Source: Halomonas korlensis (GTDB lineage: Bacteria > Pseudomonadota > Gammaproteobacteria > Pseudomonadales > Halomonadaceae). Taken from it: a stretch of DNA of 64,000 nt. Location: assembly GCF_900116705.1 (NCBI RefSeq), contig NZ_FPBP01000014.1:1-64000 (forward strand), written 5' to 3'. Below, piece after piece: positions 48,622 through 56,953 of the stretch. A program made the translations under genes and the position numbers. Position 1 is the stretch's first letter, and each line of letters opens with the position of its first letter. The notes beneath the pieces were generated by a model, which saw nothing but the letters and a program-made list of their open reading frames with translations, was not told the origin of the DNA and did no database searches.

Positions 48622-48647
48622 TTGTACATCGCCAATCATTTGTACAA
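48622..48647 (+). promoter_or_regulatory. Candidate autoregulatory site of the LitR-like regulator
   Basis: TTGTACA at 48622-48628 and again at 48640-48646, 18 bp apart. A CAAAAT that could serve as -10 begins at 48645, 17 bp after a -35-like TTGTAC. It lies in the gap before the regulator, 70-90 bp ahead of its start. A repressor bound here would cover -35 and -10. Confidence 0.6.
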
Positions 48648-48714
48648 AATCATGCCCAGAACTCCAGCCACCTCGATCCGGCGGGATACACGACCACAAG
48701 AGGCACAGCCGCCC

Positions 48715-49629
48715 ATGAGTGACAAGGCGCCCCATCCGGCCGATACGCCACTTTATCCGATTCGCGAGGTGTCGCGGCTGACCGGGGTGAACTCGGTCAC
48801 GCTGCGCGCCTGGGAACGGCGCTATGGCCTGATTCGCCCGCAACGCACCCCCAAGGGCCATCGGCTGTATTGCCGTGAGGACATCGAGCGCGTCGAGCGA
48901 ATCCTGCAATGGCTGACCCGGGGCGTGCCGGTCAGCCAGGTCCGCGAACTGCTCGAACAACCCGAGATGGTGGAGGCCCCTGCCCCCACCGCGGGCGACT
49001 GGCCGACCCAGCGGCGGCAACTGCTCGCCGCCGTCGAGGCACTGGACCTGGCGCGTCTGGAAACGCTCTTCAACCAGTCCCTGGCGCTGTACCCGGTGGC
49101 GACCTGCCTGGCCGAACTCTGGCAGCCGGTACTCAGCGAGCTCGAGGAGGGCTGGGACGACCAGCTCGGCGCCCTGTTGCAGCGCCGCACGCTGGAATCC
49201 TTCCTGCGTACCCGCATCGGCACCCGGCTCTACCACGCCGACCAGCTCCACCGCGGGCCGCTGGTGCTGATCGAGCCGCTGCCGGACGATCCGGGCAATC
49301 TCTGGGTGCTGATGGTAGCGCTCGCTGCCAGCGATCAGGGCTACCGCGTCCAGCTGTTCGATGCCCCGCTGCCCTTCAACGAGCTGCCGCTGGCTGTGGA
49401 GCGCTTCAAGGCCGACGCGCTGCTGCTCGCCAGCGGCCAGGCCGAGCGCTCGGACCTGATCCGTCGTCAGCTGCCACGGCTGGCCGAACAGCTGGCGGTG
49501 CCCCTCGCCCTATGCGGGCCGGTGGCGCGTATTCGCGCCAACGATCTGGACCCCACCCGCGTCGAGGTGCTGGGTGACGATCTGACCCAGGCCATCACCC
49601 GCCTGGGCTCGCTGCTCAAGGACACCTGA
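48715..49629 (+). CDS. MerR-family LitR/CarH-like regulator lacking B12-binding residues
   Basis: 304-residue regulator. The N-terminal MerR helix-turn-helix has YPIREVSRLTGVNSVTLRAW followed by ERRYGL and PKGHRLY, the LitR/CarH signature. A helical middle domain and a Rossmann-like C-terminal domain follow, as in B12-sensing CarH. The cobalamin motifs are missing. The DxHxxG loop is replaced by DDPGNLW near residue 202, and the W-x9-EH helix reads GWDDQLGALLQRR near residue 145. It therefore resembles the B12-independent LitR class of pseudomonads, thought to rely on a partner photoreceptor. ATG 48715 is chosen over 48619 and 48652, which would translate through the operator. Confidence 0.87.
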   Translation: MSDKAPHPADTPLYPIREVSRLTGVNSVTLRAWERRYGLIRPQRTPKGHRLYCREDIERVERILQWLTRGVPVSQVRELLEQPEMVEAPAPTAGDWPTQRRQLLAAVEALDLARLETLFNQSLALYPVATCLAELWQPVLSELEEGWDDQLGALLQRRTLESFLRTRIGTRLYHADQLHRGPLVLIEPLPDDPGNLWVLMVALAASDQGYRVQLFDAPLPFNELPLAVERFKADALLLASGQAERSDLIRRQLPRLAEQLAVPLALCGPVARIRANDLDPTRVEVLGDDLTQAITRLGSLLKDT

Positions 49630-49657
49630 GCCGACCCGCCGACTGCCGGAGCGTCCC

Positions 49658-51076
49658 ATGCCCTCTCCCGTCCTGATGTGGTTTCGCAGCGACCTGCGAA
49701 TTCACGACAATACGGCGCTGGCCGCGGCCGCCCGCCAGGGGCCGGTTCTCGCGGTGCATCTACGTTTTCTGCCGCATTGGCAGCGCCATGGGCACGGCGC
49801 CAACCAGCTCGACTTTCGCGCGCGCGGCGTCGCCGCCCTGCACGAGGCCCTAGAGGGACTCGGCATCCCCTTGCTGCATCGCGAACTCGACGACTTCGCC
49901 GAGGCGCCGCAGGCGCTGCTGGCCATCGCCCGGGAGACCGAGGCCAAGGCCCTGCATTTCAATCATGAATATCCACTGGACGAGCAGCGACGCGACCGGG
50001 CGGTCACCGCCGCTTTCGATGCGGCCGGTCTGCGCGCCACCGGCCACCATGACGCAGTGGCCTTTGCGCCTGGCGAGCTGCGCACCGGAAAGGGCGATTA
50101 CTACGGGGTCTTCACGCCTTTCGCGAAGGCCTGGCATCGCCAGCTGACCGCAGCGCGCCTGGCACTTCGCGACATCCCCGCGCCGCAGGCTCGCCCCTCG
50201 GTTAATGCCGACCCGCTGCCGTCAATGCCCGAACTTCCTGATGCCCCGGTGGCCGAGCGATTCTGGCCCGCGGGCGAGGCGGCGGCCGCCGACCGCCTGG
50301 AGCGCTTCCTGCGCTTTCATGGCCGCTACTACCAGCGCCAGCGGGATTTCCCGGCGATCCGCGGCACCAGTGAACTCTCCCCTTATCTGGCACTCGGCAT
50401 GATCTCTCATCGGCAATGCCTGCAGGCAGCGCTGACCGAGAACGATGGCGCGCTCGCCGAGGGCGATGCCGGTCTGGTCGCCTGGGTCAATGAGTTTGTG
50501 TGGCGAGAGTTCTACCAGCATGTCGCGCATGGCTTCCCGCAAGTGTGTCGTCATCGGGCCTTTCAGGCGCACACCGAGCAGCTCCCATGGCGCGATGACG
50601 AGGCCGGGTTTGTGGCCTGGTGCAAGGGGCAGACCGGTTATCCTATCGTCGACGCCGCCATGCGCCAGCTGGTGGCCACCGGCTGGATGCATAACCGGCT
50701 GCGCATGATTACCGCCATGTTTCTCGCCAAGCACCTGCTGATCGACTGGCGTCGCGGCGAAGCCTTCTTCCTGCGCCACCTGGTCGATGGCGAATTCGCC
50801 GCCAACAACGGCGGCTGGCAATGGGCCGCGTCCACCGGCACCGACGCCGCACCCTACTTTCGCATCTTCAACCCCGCCACCCAGTCGCGGCGCTTCGACC
50901 CCGACGGCCTGTTTCTCGCCGAGTGGCTGCCCGAACTGGCCGACCTGCCGGCCAAGGCCCGCCACGACCCGCCGCGCGACCTCTTGGCAGGCGTCGACTA
51001 CCCGCCTCCCATCGTTGATCACAAGGCGGCACGGGCCCGCGCCCTGGACGCTTTCAAAGGTTTGACATCGAACTGA
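49658..51076 (+). CDS. phrB: Deoxyribodipyrimidine photolyase
   Basis: Repairs cyclobutane pyrimidine dimers with blue light. 472 residues (E. coli 472). N-terminal antenna domain starting LMWFRSDLRIHDNTALAAA. C-terminal FAD/catalytic domain with GTSELSPYLALGMISHRQC, WVNEFVWREFYQHV, and TGYPIVDAAMRQLVATGWMH followed by NRLRM, containing the Trp electron-transfer chain. GGAG precedes the ATG. It lies 28 bp after the LitR-like gene. Confidence 0.97.
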   Translation: MPSPVLMWFRSDLRIHDNTALAAAARQGPVLAVHLRFLPHWQRHGHGANQLDFRARGVAALHEALEGLGIPLLHRELDDFAEAPQALLAIARETEAKALHFNHEYPLDEQRRDRAVTAAFDAAGLRATGHHDAVAFAPGELRTGKGDYYGVFTPFAKAWHRQLTAARLALRDIPAPQARPSVNADPLPSMPELPDAPVAERFWPAGEAAAADRLERFLRFHGRYYQRQRDFPAIRGTSELSPYLALGMISHRQCLQAALTENDGALAEGDAGLVAWVNEFVWREFYQHVAHGFPQVCRHRAFQAHTEQLPWRDDEAGFVAWCKGQTGYPIVDAAMRQLVATGWMHNRLRMITAMFLAKHLLIDWRRGEAFFLRHLVDGEFAANNGGWQWAASTGTDAAPYFRIFNPATQSRRFDPDGLFLAEWLPELADLPAKARHDPPRDLLAGVDYPPPIVDHKAARARALDAFKGLTSN

Positions 51077-51116
51077 CGTCGGGCTGACGCCCCTTCATTC
51101 ATCGGAGAGCACCCGC

Positions 51117-51557
51117 ATGATTCAGGACCCGGACCTGCAGGCTTTTTGTGCCTTTTTCAATAACCTTGACAAAAGCTGTACAGAAAACCTGGACAAGGTA
51201 TACACTGAAGACGTCGCGTTTGACGATCCGATCCATCACTTCGACGGCATAACGTCGCTGGAAGCCTACTACCGGTCCTTGTACGACAACGTGACATCGT
51301 GCCATTTCGACTTTCACCAGTCGCAGCGTCAAGGCGACGACGCCTTCGTCACCTGGACCATGCAGCTGGTCCATCCGCGGCTTGATGGCGGAAAGCCGGT
51401 CGAAGTGGACGGCTGCTCGCACCTGCGCTTCGCGGCCGACGGCAGCGGCCGGGTCGCGCAGCACCGCGACTACTTCGACGTCGGCGCACTGCTTTACGAG
51501 CGTCTGCCGGTCCTGGGTCGTGTGGTGAAGGGCATCAAGCAGCGTCTTGGCCGGTGA
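51117..51557 (+). CDS. SnoaL-like (NTF2-fold) protein
   Basis: 146-residue protein of the nuclear-transport-factor-2/SnoaL fold, with YTEDVAFDDPIHHFDGITSL, YYRSLYDNV and HRDYFDVGALLYERLPVLGR. It is usually found with photolyase, SDR, DUF1365 and CFA-like genes; its reaction is unknown. The N-terminus contains a tandem 8-residue repeat (NLDKSCTE-NLDKVYTE). It lies 40 bp after phrB. Confidence 0.82.
   Translation: MIQDPDLQAFCAFFNNLDKSCTENLDKVYTEDVAFDDPIHHFDGITSLEAYYRSLYDNVTSCHFDFHQSQRQGDDAFVTWTMQLVHPRLDGGKPVEVDGCSHLRFAADGSGRVAQHRDYFDVGALLYERLPVLGRVVKGIKQRLGR
51162..51209 (+). repeat. 24-bp imperfect tandem duplication inside the SnoaL-like gene
   Basis: Two adjacent in-frame 24-bp units (51162-51185 and 51186-51209) encode NLDKSCTE and NLDKVYTE. 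The duplication also creates several TnnACA words (TTGACA, TGTACA, TGGACA, TATACA) that mimic regulator half-sites. Confidence 0.75.
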
Positions 51558-51665
51558 ATTCGACGAGTGACGGATCGCGTATCACCTACTACCCAACGAG
51601 CGCCATACGCCAACGACAGAACGTCTCGGCGGACGGCCCGCTGAGTCTTCCAGAGAGAGTTTTCA

Positions 51666-52469
51666 ATGACGGCATCGAGCCACACCCAGCGCATCTGGCT
51701 GACCGGCGCCACGTCCGGTATCGGTCGCGCCCTGGCGCTGCGACTGCTGGACGAGGGCCACCGGGTGGCCCTCAGCGCGCGCAGCGACGACGCCCTGGCC
51801 GAACTGACAGGCGAGCGCGACAACGCCCTGCGGGTGCCGCTGGATGTCACCGACCGCGTGGCGGTGCGCCGCGCCGGCGAACTGATCAATACGCGCTTCG
51901 GTGGCCTGGATCTGGTCATCCTCAACGCCGGGACCTGCGAATATCTCGATGTACGCGACTTCGACGTCGATATGATCGAGCGGGTCTTCGCTCCCAACTT
52001 CTACGGCGCGCTTTACTGTCTCGAGGCCGCCCTGCCCTTGCTGCGCCGCGCGCGTGCGGCAGGGCAACGACCGCTGATCGCCGCTACCTCCAGCGCCTCG
52101 GCCTATCTGCCCCTGCCGCGTGCCGAAGCCTATGGCGCCTCCAAGGCGGCATTGAGCTATTTTCTCGAATCGCTGCGGCTCGACCTTTACGCCGAGGGCA
52201 TCGACGTCAGCGTGATCCACCCCGGCTTCGTCAAGACGCCCCTGACCGACCGCAACGACTTTCCCATGCCCATGCGCGTCGGGGTCGACGAGGCCGCCGA
52301 GGCCATCCTGAGTGGCCTGGCCAAGCGCAGGCTGGATATCCACTTTCCGCGTCGCTTCACGCTGCTGGTCAAGCTGCTGGGCATCCTGCCGCCGAGGCTG
52401 CGCTTCCTGATCGGGCGGCGCATGGCGCGTAGCCAATCAGCCCATGACTCGCCGGATTCACGCTCATGA
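51666..52469 (+). CDS. Short-chain dehydrogenase/reductase
   Basis: 267-residue classical SDR. Cofactor loop TGATSGIGRALALRLLDEG near residues 14-32, LNAGTCEYLD as the NAG motif, Ser in SSASAYLPL and the catalytic YGASKAAL. Substrate unknown. Its stop overlaps the next start by 4 nt, so it opens a tightly coupled five-gene block. The 108-bp gap before it contains no clear promoter. Confidence 0.87.
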   Translation: MTASSHTQRIWLTGATSGIGRALALRLLDEGHRVALSARSDDALAELTGERDNALRVPLDVTDRVAVRRAGELINTRFGGLDLVILNAGTCEYLDVRDFDVDMIERVFAPNFYGALYCLEAALPLLRRARAAGQRPLIAATSSASAYLPLPRAEAYGASKAALSYFLESLRLDLYAEGIDVSVIHPGFVKTPLTDRNDFPMPMRVGVDEAAEAILSGLAKRRLDIHFPRRFTLLVKLLGILPPRLRFLIGRRMARSQSAHDSPDSRS

Positions 52470-53791
52470 TCGCCGCCCCGCGCATCGCGGTCATCGGTAG
52501 CGGCATCGGCGGCATGGCCGCCGCCTGGTACCTGTCGAGTCGCTACGCGGTCACCCTCTTCGAGGCCGATGAGCGCCTGGGCGGCCATACCGCCACGATC
52601 GACGTGACACTCGACGGTCGCGACTACGCCATCGACACCGGTTTCATCGTCTTCAACGACTGGACCTACCCGCATTTCCAGCGCCTGATGGCGCGGCTCG
52701 GCGTGGCCAGCCAAGCGACCGAAATGAGCTTCTCGGTCCACGAGACGGCCGAGGACTTCGAATACAACGGGCATACGCTGACGACGCTGTTCGCCCAGCG
52801 CCGCAACCTTCTCAAACCCCGCTTCTACCGTCTGTTGCGCGATATCCTGCGCTTCAATCGCGAGGCGACCCGCGAACTGGAAGATGGCCGGCTGGACCCG
52901 GCCATGACCCTCGGCGACTATCTCGACGCTCGCGGCTATGGGGTCGATTTCCAGCGCCGCTACCTGCTGCCCATGGGCGCGGCGATCTGGTCGGCGAGCG
53001 TCGAGGACCTGCGCGGTTTCCCGCTGACCTTCTTCGTGCGCTTCTTCCGCAACCACGGCTTGCTCTCGGTCAACGAGCGGCCCCAGTGGCGCACCCTGGT
53101 GGGAGGCTCGCGGGCCTATATCCCGGCGTTGACCGCGCCCTATGCCGAGCGCATCCGCCTGTCGACACCGGTGCGGGGCATCCGCCGCCATGCCGACCGC
53201 GTCGAGGTTCGCACCGAGGGCGGCGTCGAGGCCTTCGGCCAGGTGGTGCTGGCCTGTCACGCCGACCAGGCGCTGGCCCTGCTCGATGACCCGAGCGCGG
53301 CCGAGCGGAACATTCTTGCCGACATGCCCTACCGGGACAACGAGGTCGTGCTGCATACCGACACCCGCCTGCTGCCCCGCCGCCGCCGCGCCTGGGCGAG
53401 CTGGAACTATCGCCTGGACGGCCGCGGCGACGCCGCCCGGGTGTCGGTGACCTATGACATGAACATCCTGCAGCGGCTCGAGGCCCCGCATACCTTCTGC
53501 GTGACCCTCAACGACAGCGACGCCATCGACCCGGCCCGCGTACTCGGCCGCTTCCGCTACGCCCACCCCCAGTTCAGCCTCGCCGGCCAGGCCGCCCAGG
53601 CGCGTCATGCGGAAATTTCCGGCCCGGCACGGCGCACTCATTTCTGCGGCGCGTACTGGCGCAACGGCTTTCATGAGGATGGTGTCTGGAGTGCCCTGCG
53701 CGTCGCCCGGTCGCTGGGCTGCGACGAGGACGATGCGCGTCCCGACGCGCCGTCCCCCGCCCGGGCCCGCGACCTGGAGCTCAGCGAATGA
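52466..53791 (+). CDS. FAD-dependent amine oxidase / desaturase-like protein
   Basis: 441-residue flavoprotein with FAD motif AVIGSGIGGMAAAWYLSSRY at residues 8-27, ERLGGHTATIDV and IDTGFIVFNDWTYPHF. The C-terminal segment THFCGAYWRNGFHEDGVWSA completes the flavin site. It belongs to the amine-oxidase/phytoene-desaturase-like proteins that accompany DUF1365 and CFA-type methyltransferases. A role in oxidising a lipid acyl chain is plausible from context but unproven. 4-nt overlaps on both sides. Confidence 0.87.
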   Translation: MIAAPRIAVIGSGIGGMAAAWYLSSRYAVTLFEADERLGGHTATIDVTLDGRDYAIDTGFIVFNDWTYPHFQRLMARLGVASQATEMSFSVHETAEDFEYNGHTLTTLFAQRRNLLKPRFYRLLRDILRFNREATRELEDGRLDPAMTLGDYLDARGYGVDFQRRYLLPMGAAIWSASVEDLRGFPLTFFVRFFRNHGLLSVNERPQWRTLVGGSRAYIPALTAPYAERIRLSTPVRGIRRHADRVEVRTEGGVEAFGQVVLACHADQALALLDDPSAAERNILADMPYRDNEVVLHTDTRLLPRRRRAWASWNYRLDGRGDAARVSVTYDMNILQRLEAPHTFCVTLNDSDAIDPARVLGRFRYAHPQFSLAGQAAQARHAEISGPARRTHFCGAYWRNGFHEDGVWSALRVARSLGCDEDDARPDAPSPARARDLELSE

Positions 53792-54552
53792 TTGCCGAAC
53801 CCCGCTCACGCATCTATCGGGGCCGGCTGCGCCACCGCCGCTTCCAGCCGCGCCGGCATGCCTTCGAGTACCGCATGTGGATGGCCTGGCTCGACCTCGA
53901 CGAGCTGCCCGAGCTGTTCGACGACGTACCGGGATTCAGCGCCCGAGGGCCCGCCCTGGCGCGCTTTCGCCGCGAGGACTATCTCGCCCCTCACGACCGC
54001 CCCCTCAAGCAGGCGGTCCACGAGGAACTCACTCGCCAGCTCGGCTTCGCCCCGGACGGCCGCGTCTGCCTGCTGACGCAGCTGCGCACCCTCGGCATGG
54101 GCTTCAATCCGCTCTCGCTCTACTACTGCTTCGATTCGCATGGCGAGCTGCGCGCGGTGCTTGGCGAGGTGTCCAACACGCCCTGGGGCGAGCGCACCCG
54201 CTACGCCTGCGCCGTCGAGCCGCGCCGCCACCGCCACGCCGCCGAGTTTGCCAAGGCGATGCACGTCTCGCCCTTCAATCCCATGGACATGACCTATCGC
54301 TGGCGCTTCAACACCCCCGGCGAACGGCTGGCCATGCACATGGAGAATTGGAAGGACGGTAGCCGGCACTTCGATGCCACCCTGACATTGCAGGCGCGCC
54401 CGGCCACTCGCGGCGTGCTGCTCGCCACCCTGGCACGCCAGCCCTGGATGAGCCTGAAGACGCTGGCCGGCATCCATTTCGAGGCGCTGCGGCTATGGGC
54501 CAAGCGCGTGCCCCTCCATGATCACCCGCCCCGTGAGGAATCCTCGTCGTGA
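53788..54552 (+). CDS. DUF1365 protein
   Basis: 254 residues, DUF1365 family: RGRLRHRRFQPRRHAFEYRM at residues 12-31, FRREDYLAPHDRPLKQAVHE, LTQLRTLGMGFNPLSLYYCF and MHVSPFNPMDMTYRWRF. The function is unknown. In alphaproteobacteria a homologue beside a CFA-like gene is linked, from memory, to singlet-oxygen-induced changes in membrane fatty acids. It is translationally coupled to the FAD protein and the methyltransferase. Confidence 0.88.
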   Translation: MIAEPRSRIYRGRLRHRRFQPRRHAFEYRMWMAWLDLDELPELFDDVPGFSARGPALARFRREDYLAPHDRPLKQAVHEELTRQLGFAPDGRVCLLTQLRTLGMGFNPLSLYYCFDSHGELRAVLGEVSNTPWGERTRYACAVEPRRHRHAAEFAKAMHVSPFNPMDMTYRWRFNTPGERLAMHMENWKDGSRHFDATLTLQARPATRGVLLATLARQPWMSLKTLAGIHFEALRLWAKRVPLHDHPPREESSS

Positions 54553-55817
54553 CCACGCTTCGCACCGCTACGTCCCGCTCCCTGGCGTCAGAGTCCGACC
54601 GGCTGACCGGCTGGCTCAAGCCACGGCTGATTGCCCAGCTCGATCGCCTCGAGGGGGGCAACATCACCTTGACCGATGGCCACCAGCGCCACCATCTGGG
54701 CCAGGGAGGGCCGCTGCATGTCAATCTGGTCCTGCGCGACAGCCGGGCATGGAAGCGCATGGCGCTCGGCGGCACGATAGGTGCCGCCGAGTCCTACATG
54801 GATGGTGACTGGGACGCCGACGACCTGGTCTCGCTGGTGCGCCTGTTCGCCGCCAACCTCGAGCGGGTCAACGGCGAGATGGAGAACGGCAGCGCCCGCC
54901 TAGGCCGTTGGCTGCTCACCGCGCTCTATCGACTGCAGCGCAACAGCCGGGAGGGTTCGAAACGCAATATCGCCGCTCATTACGACATCGGCAACGACCT
55001 CTTCGCCCTCTTCCTCGACCGGGAGCATTGGATGTACTCCAGCGCGGTCTTTCCCCACGCCGCGGCGAGCCTGGAAGAAGCCTCCACCCACAAGCTCGAC
55101 TTGATGCTCGACCGGCTCGACGTGCGTCCCGAGCATCACCTGCTGGAGATCGGCACCGGCTGGGGCGGGCTCGCCCTTCATGCCGCCCGCACCCGCGGTT
55201 GCCGTGTCACCACCACCACGATCTCCGCGGAACAGTACGCGCATACCGCCCGACGCATCGAGGAAGAGGGGCTTGGCGAGCGCATCACGCTGCTCAAGCA
55301 GGATTATCGGGAACTCGAGGGATGCTACGATCGACTGATTTCGGTGGAGATGATCGAAGCGGTCGGCTATCAATATCTCGATACTTACCTCGCCACCCTC
55401 GACCGGCTGCTGGCCGACGACGGCATGGCCATGCTCCAGGCGATCACCATTCGCGACCAGCGCTACGAGGGCGCCAAGCGCGAGATGGACTTCATCAAGC
55501 GCTACATCTTCCCGGGGGGCTTCCTGCCGTCGCATCGCGCCATCCTCGACGGCCTGTCGCGGCGCACCTCGCTGAACCTGCTGTCACTCGACGAGATTGG
55601 CCCCCACTACGCCCGCACCCTGCGCGAGTGGCGCCATCGCTTCGAGGCCAACTTGGAAACCGTGCGCAAGCTCGGTTACGAGGAGCGTTTCATCCGCATG
55701 TGGCGCTACTATCTGTGCTACTGCGAGGGGGGCTTTCTCGAGCGCACCATCGGCACCAGCCATATGCTGCTGGCGCGTCCCGGCGCCCGGCCGGCGGCCC
55801 TGGCGGGCGAGCCGTGA
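54549..55817 (+). CDS. CFA-synthase-like SAM methyltransferase
   Basis: 422 residues, class I SAM-dependent methyltransferase of the cyclopropane-fatty-acyl-phospholipid synthase family: AHYDIGNDLFALFLDREHW, LLEIGTGWGGLALHAA (SAM motif I), SVEMIEAVGYQYLDTYL and KRYIFPGGFLPS. Compared with E. coli Cfa as I remember it, Glu270 and Tyr354 of the bicarbonate pocket are kept. The Cys of YSCAYW is Ser165 (YSSAVF) and the His of LLHTIG is Gln297 (MLQAIT). A substrate or product other than a plain cyclopropane is therefore possible. Likely acts on unsaturated phospholipid acyl chains at the inner membrane. Confidence 0.87.
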   Translation: MTTLRTATSRSLASESDRLTGWLKPRLIAQLDRLEGGNITLTDGHQRHHLGQGGPLHVNLVLRDSRAWKRMALGGTIGAAESYMDGDWDADDLVSLVRLFAANLERVNGEMENGSARLGRWLLTALYRLQRNSREGSKRNIAAHYDIGNDLFALFLDREHWMYSSAVFPHAAASLEEASTHKLDLMLDRLDVRPEHHLLEIGTGWGGLALHAARTRGCRVTTTTISAEQYAHTARRIEEEGLGERITLLKQDYRELEGCYDRLISVEMIEAVGYQYLDTYLATLDRLLADDGMAMLQAITIRDQRYEGAKREMDFIKRYIFPGGFLPSHRAILDGLSRRTSLNLLSLDEIGPHYARTLREWRHRFEANLETVRKLGYEERFIRMWRYYLCYCEGGFLERTIGTSHMLLARPGARPAALAGEP

Positions 55818-56356
55818 GTCGAGCCTCGGGCCTCGCGGCCACCTTGATCAACTTGGTGGCCTTCCAGCTCGGCTGGTTTGCCTGCGTGCTCGGCGGCTCG
55901 CTGGTGGGCGCCGGGGTGGTCGGGGCAATCCTTGCGTTGCACCTGCGCTTTCTCGCCTATCCTGGCGAGTGGCGCTGGCTGGCCGGCTTCGCGGTGCTGG
56001 GGTTGGTGATCGACGGCGGCCTGTCGCTCGCTGGCGGTTTCGATGTTGGCGATCAGCCCCGCCTGCTGGGCGTCCTGCCGCTCTGGCTATGGTTGCTGTG
56101 GCCGCTGTTCGCCAGCCTCCTGCAGCATTCCCTGGCCTGGCTGTGGCGGTATCCGTGGCTGGCGATGCTCGGCGGGGCGACTAGCGGCCCGCTGTCTTAT
56201 TTCGCTGGCGCCCGCCTGGCGGGTGTGGAGCTCGCCCCTTGGCTGTTGCCTCTCGAGGCGCTGGCCTGGGCGCTAATCTGCCTGGCGCTAAGCCGATACC
56301 TGGGAGGCCATCGAGGAGGCGGCCCGCGGCGTGCATTTGCCCGCTACGGACAGTAG
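55814..56356 (+). CDS. DUF2878 membrane protein
   Basis: 180 residues, GTG start overlapping the methyltransferase TGA (GTGA). About five hydrophobic segments, including ATLINLVAFQLGWFACVLGG and GPLSYFAGARLAGVEL, characteristic of DUF2878. Function unknown. As the last gene of the coupled block it may deliver or anchor the lipid-modifying enzymes. Confidence 0.8.
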   Translation: MSRASGLAATLINLVAFQLGWFACVLGGSLVGAGVVGAILALHLRFLAYPGEWRWLAGFAVLGLVIDGGLSLAGGFDVGDQPRLLGVLPLWLWLLWPLFASLLQHSLAWLWRYPWLAMLGGATSGPLSYFAGARLAGVELAPWLLPLEALAWALICLALSRYLGGHRGGGPRRAFARYGQ

Positions 56357-56375
56357 ACTAGACAAGCCGCCCGGC

Positions 56376-56389
56376 GGCGGCATGCCGCC
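56376..56389 (+). other. Short GC-rich palindrome before fabA
   Basis: Perfect 14-bp palindrome GGCGGCATGCCGCC, 20 bp past the DUF2878 stop. No U-run follows and the loop is minimal. It may mark the operon end or be an operator for fabA. Confidence 0.35.
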
Positions 56390-56424
56390 TTCGGTACAAA
56401 AAGTTCGACAATCGGAATGATTCA

Positions 56425-56940
56425 GTGACCAAGCAACACTCCTTCGATCGCGACCAACTGCTGGCCTGCTCACGTGGCGAGCTGTTCGGCCCCGGCAATG
56501 CCCAGTTACCGGCGCCCAACATGCTGATGCTCGACCGCATCACGCACATCCATGAAGAGGGTGGCGACCACGGCAAGGGCGAGTTGCTCGCCGAGCTCGA
56601 CATCCATCCCGACCTGTGGTTCTTCGACTGCCACTTCCCCGGCGATCCGGTGATGCCTGGCTGCCTGGGCCTGGATGCCATGTGGCAGTTGGTAGGGTTC
56701 TATCTTGGCTGGCTGGGTTATCCTGGCCGTGGGCGAGCCCTCGGCTGCGGCGACGTCAAGTTCACTGGGCAGATACTGCCCGAAGCGGGCCAGGTCACCT
56801 ACCGGATCAATATCAAGCGCATCATTACCCGGCGCCTGATACTGGGAATGGCCGACGGCACCGTGGCCGTTGACGGCCGAGACATCTATCAGGCCAATGA
56901 CCTGCGTGTCGGCCTGTTCACTTCCACCGCGAATTTCTGA
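56425..56940 (+). CDS. fabA: 3-hydroxydecanoyl-ACP dehydratase/isomerase
   Basis: Introduces the double bond of unsaturated fatty acids by dehydration and trans-2 to cis-3 isomerisation at the C10 stage. 171 residues, as in E. coli. Catalytic His70 and Asp84 are present in [21 protein letters not shown] start at 56425. It is followed 13 bp later by fabB, the classical fabAB operon. Confidence 0.97.
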   Translation: MTKQHSFDRDQLLACSRGELFGPGNAQLPAPNMLMLDRITHIHEEGGDHGKGELLAELDIHPDLWFFDCHFPGDPVMPGCLGLDAMWQLVGFYLGWLGYPGRGRALGCGDVKFTGQILPEAGQVTYRINIKRIITRRLILGMADGTVAVDGRDIYQANDLRVGLFTSTANF

Positions 56941-56953
56941 ACAGGAGGCTCCC

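Noticed and set aside
51166..51204. Four TnnACA words (TTGACA, TGTACA, TGGACA, TATACA) that look like a third LitR/CarH operator
   Set aside because: They lie inside the SnoaL-like coding region and are explained by the in-frame 24-bp duplication encoding NLDK repeats.
52187..53809. 540-codon minus-strand open frame opposite the SDR/FAD genes
   Set aside because: Spans two well-defined overlapping genes on the plus strand and shows no family motif.
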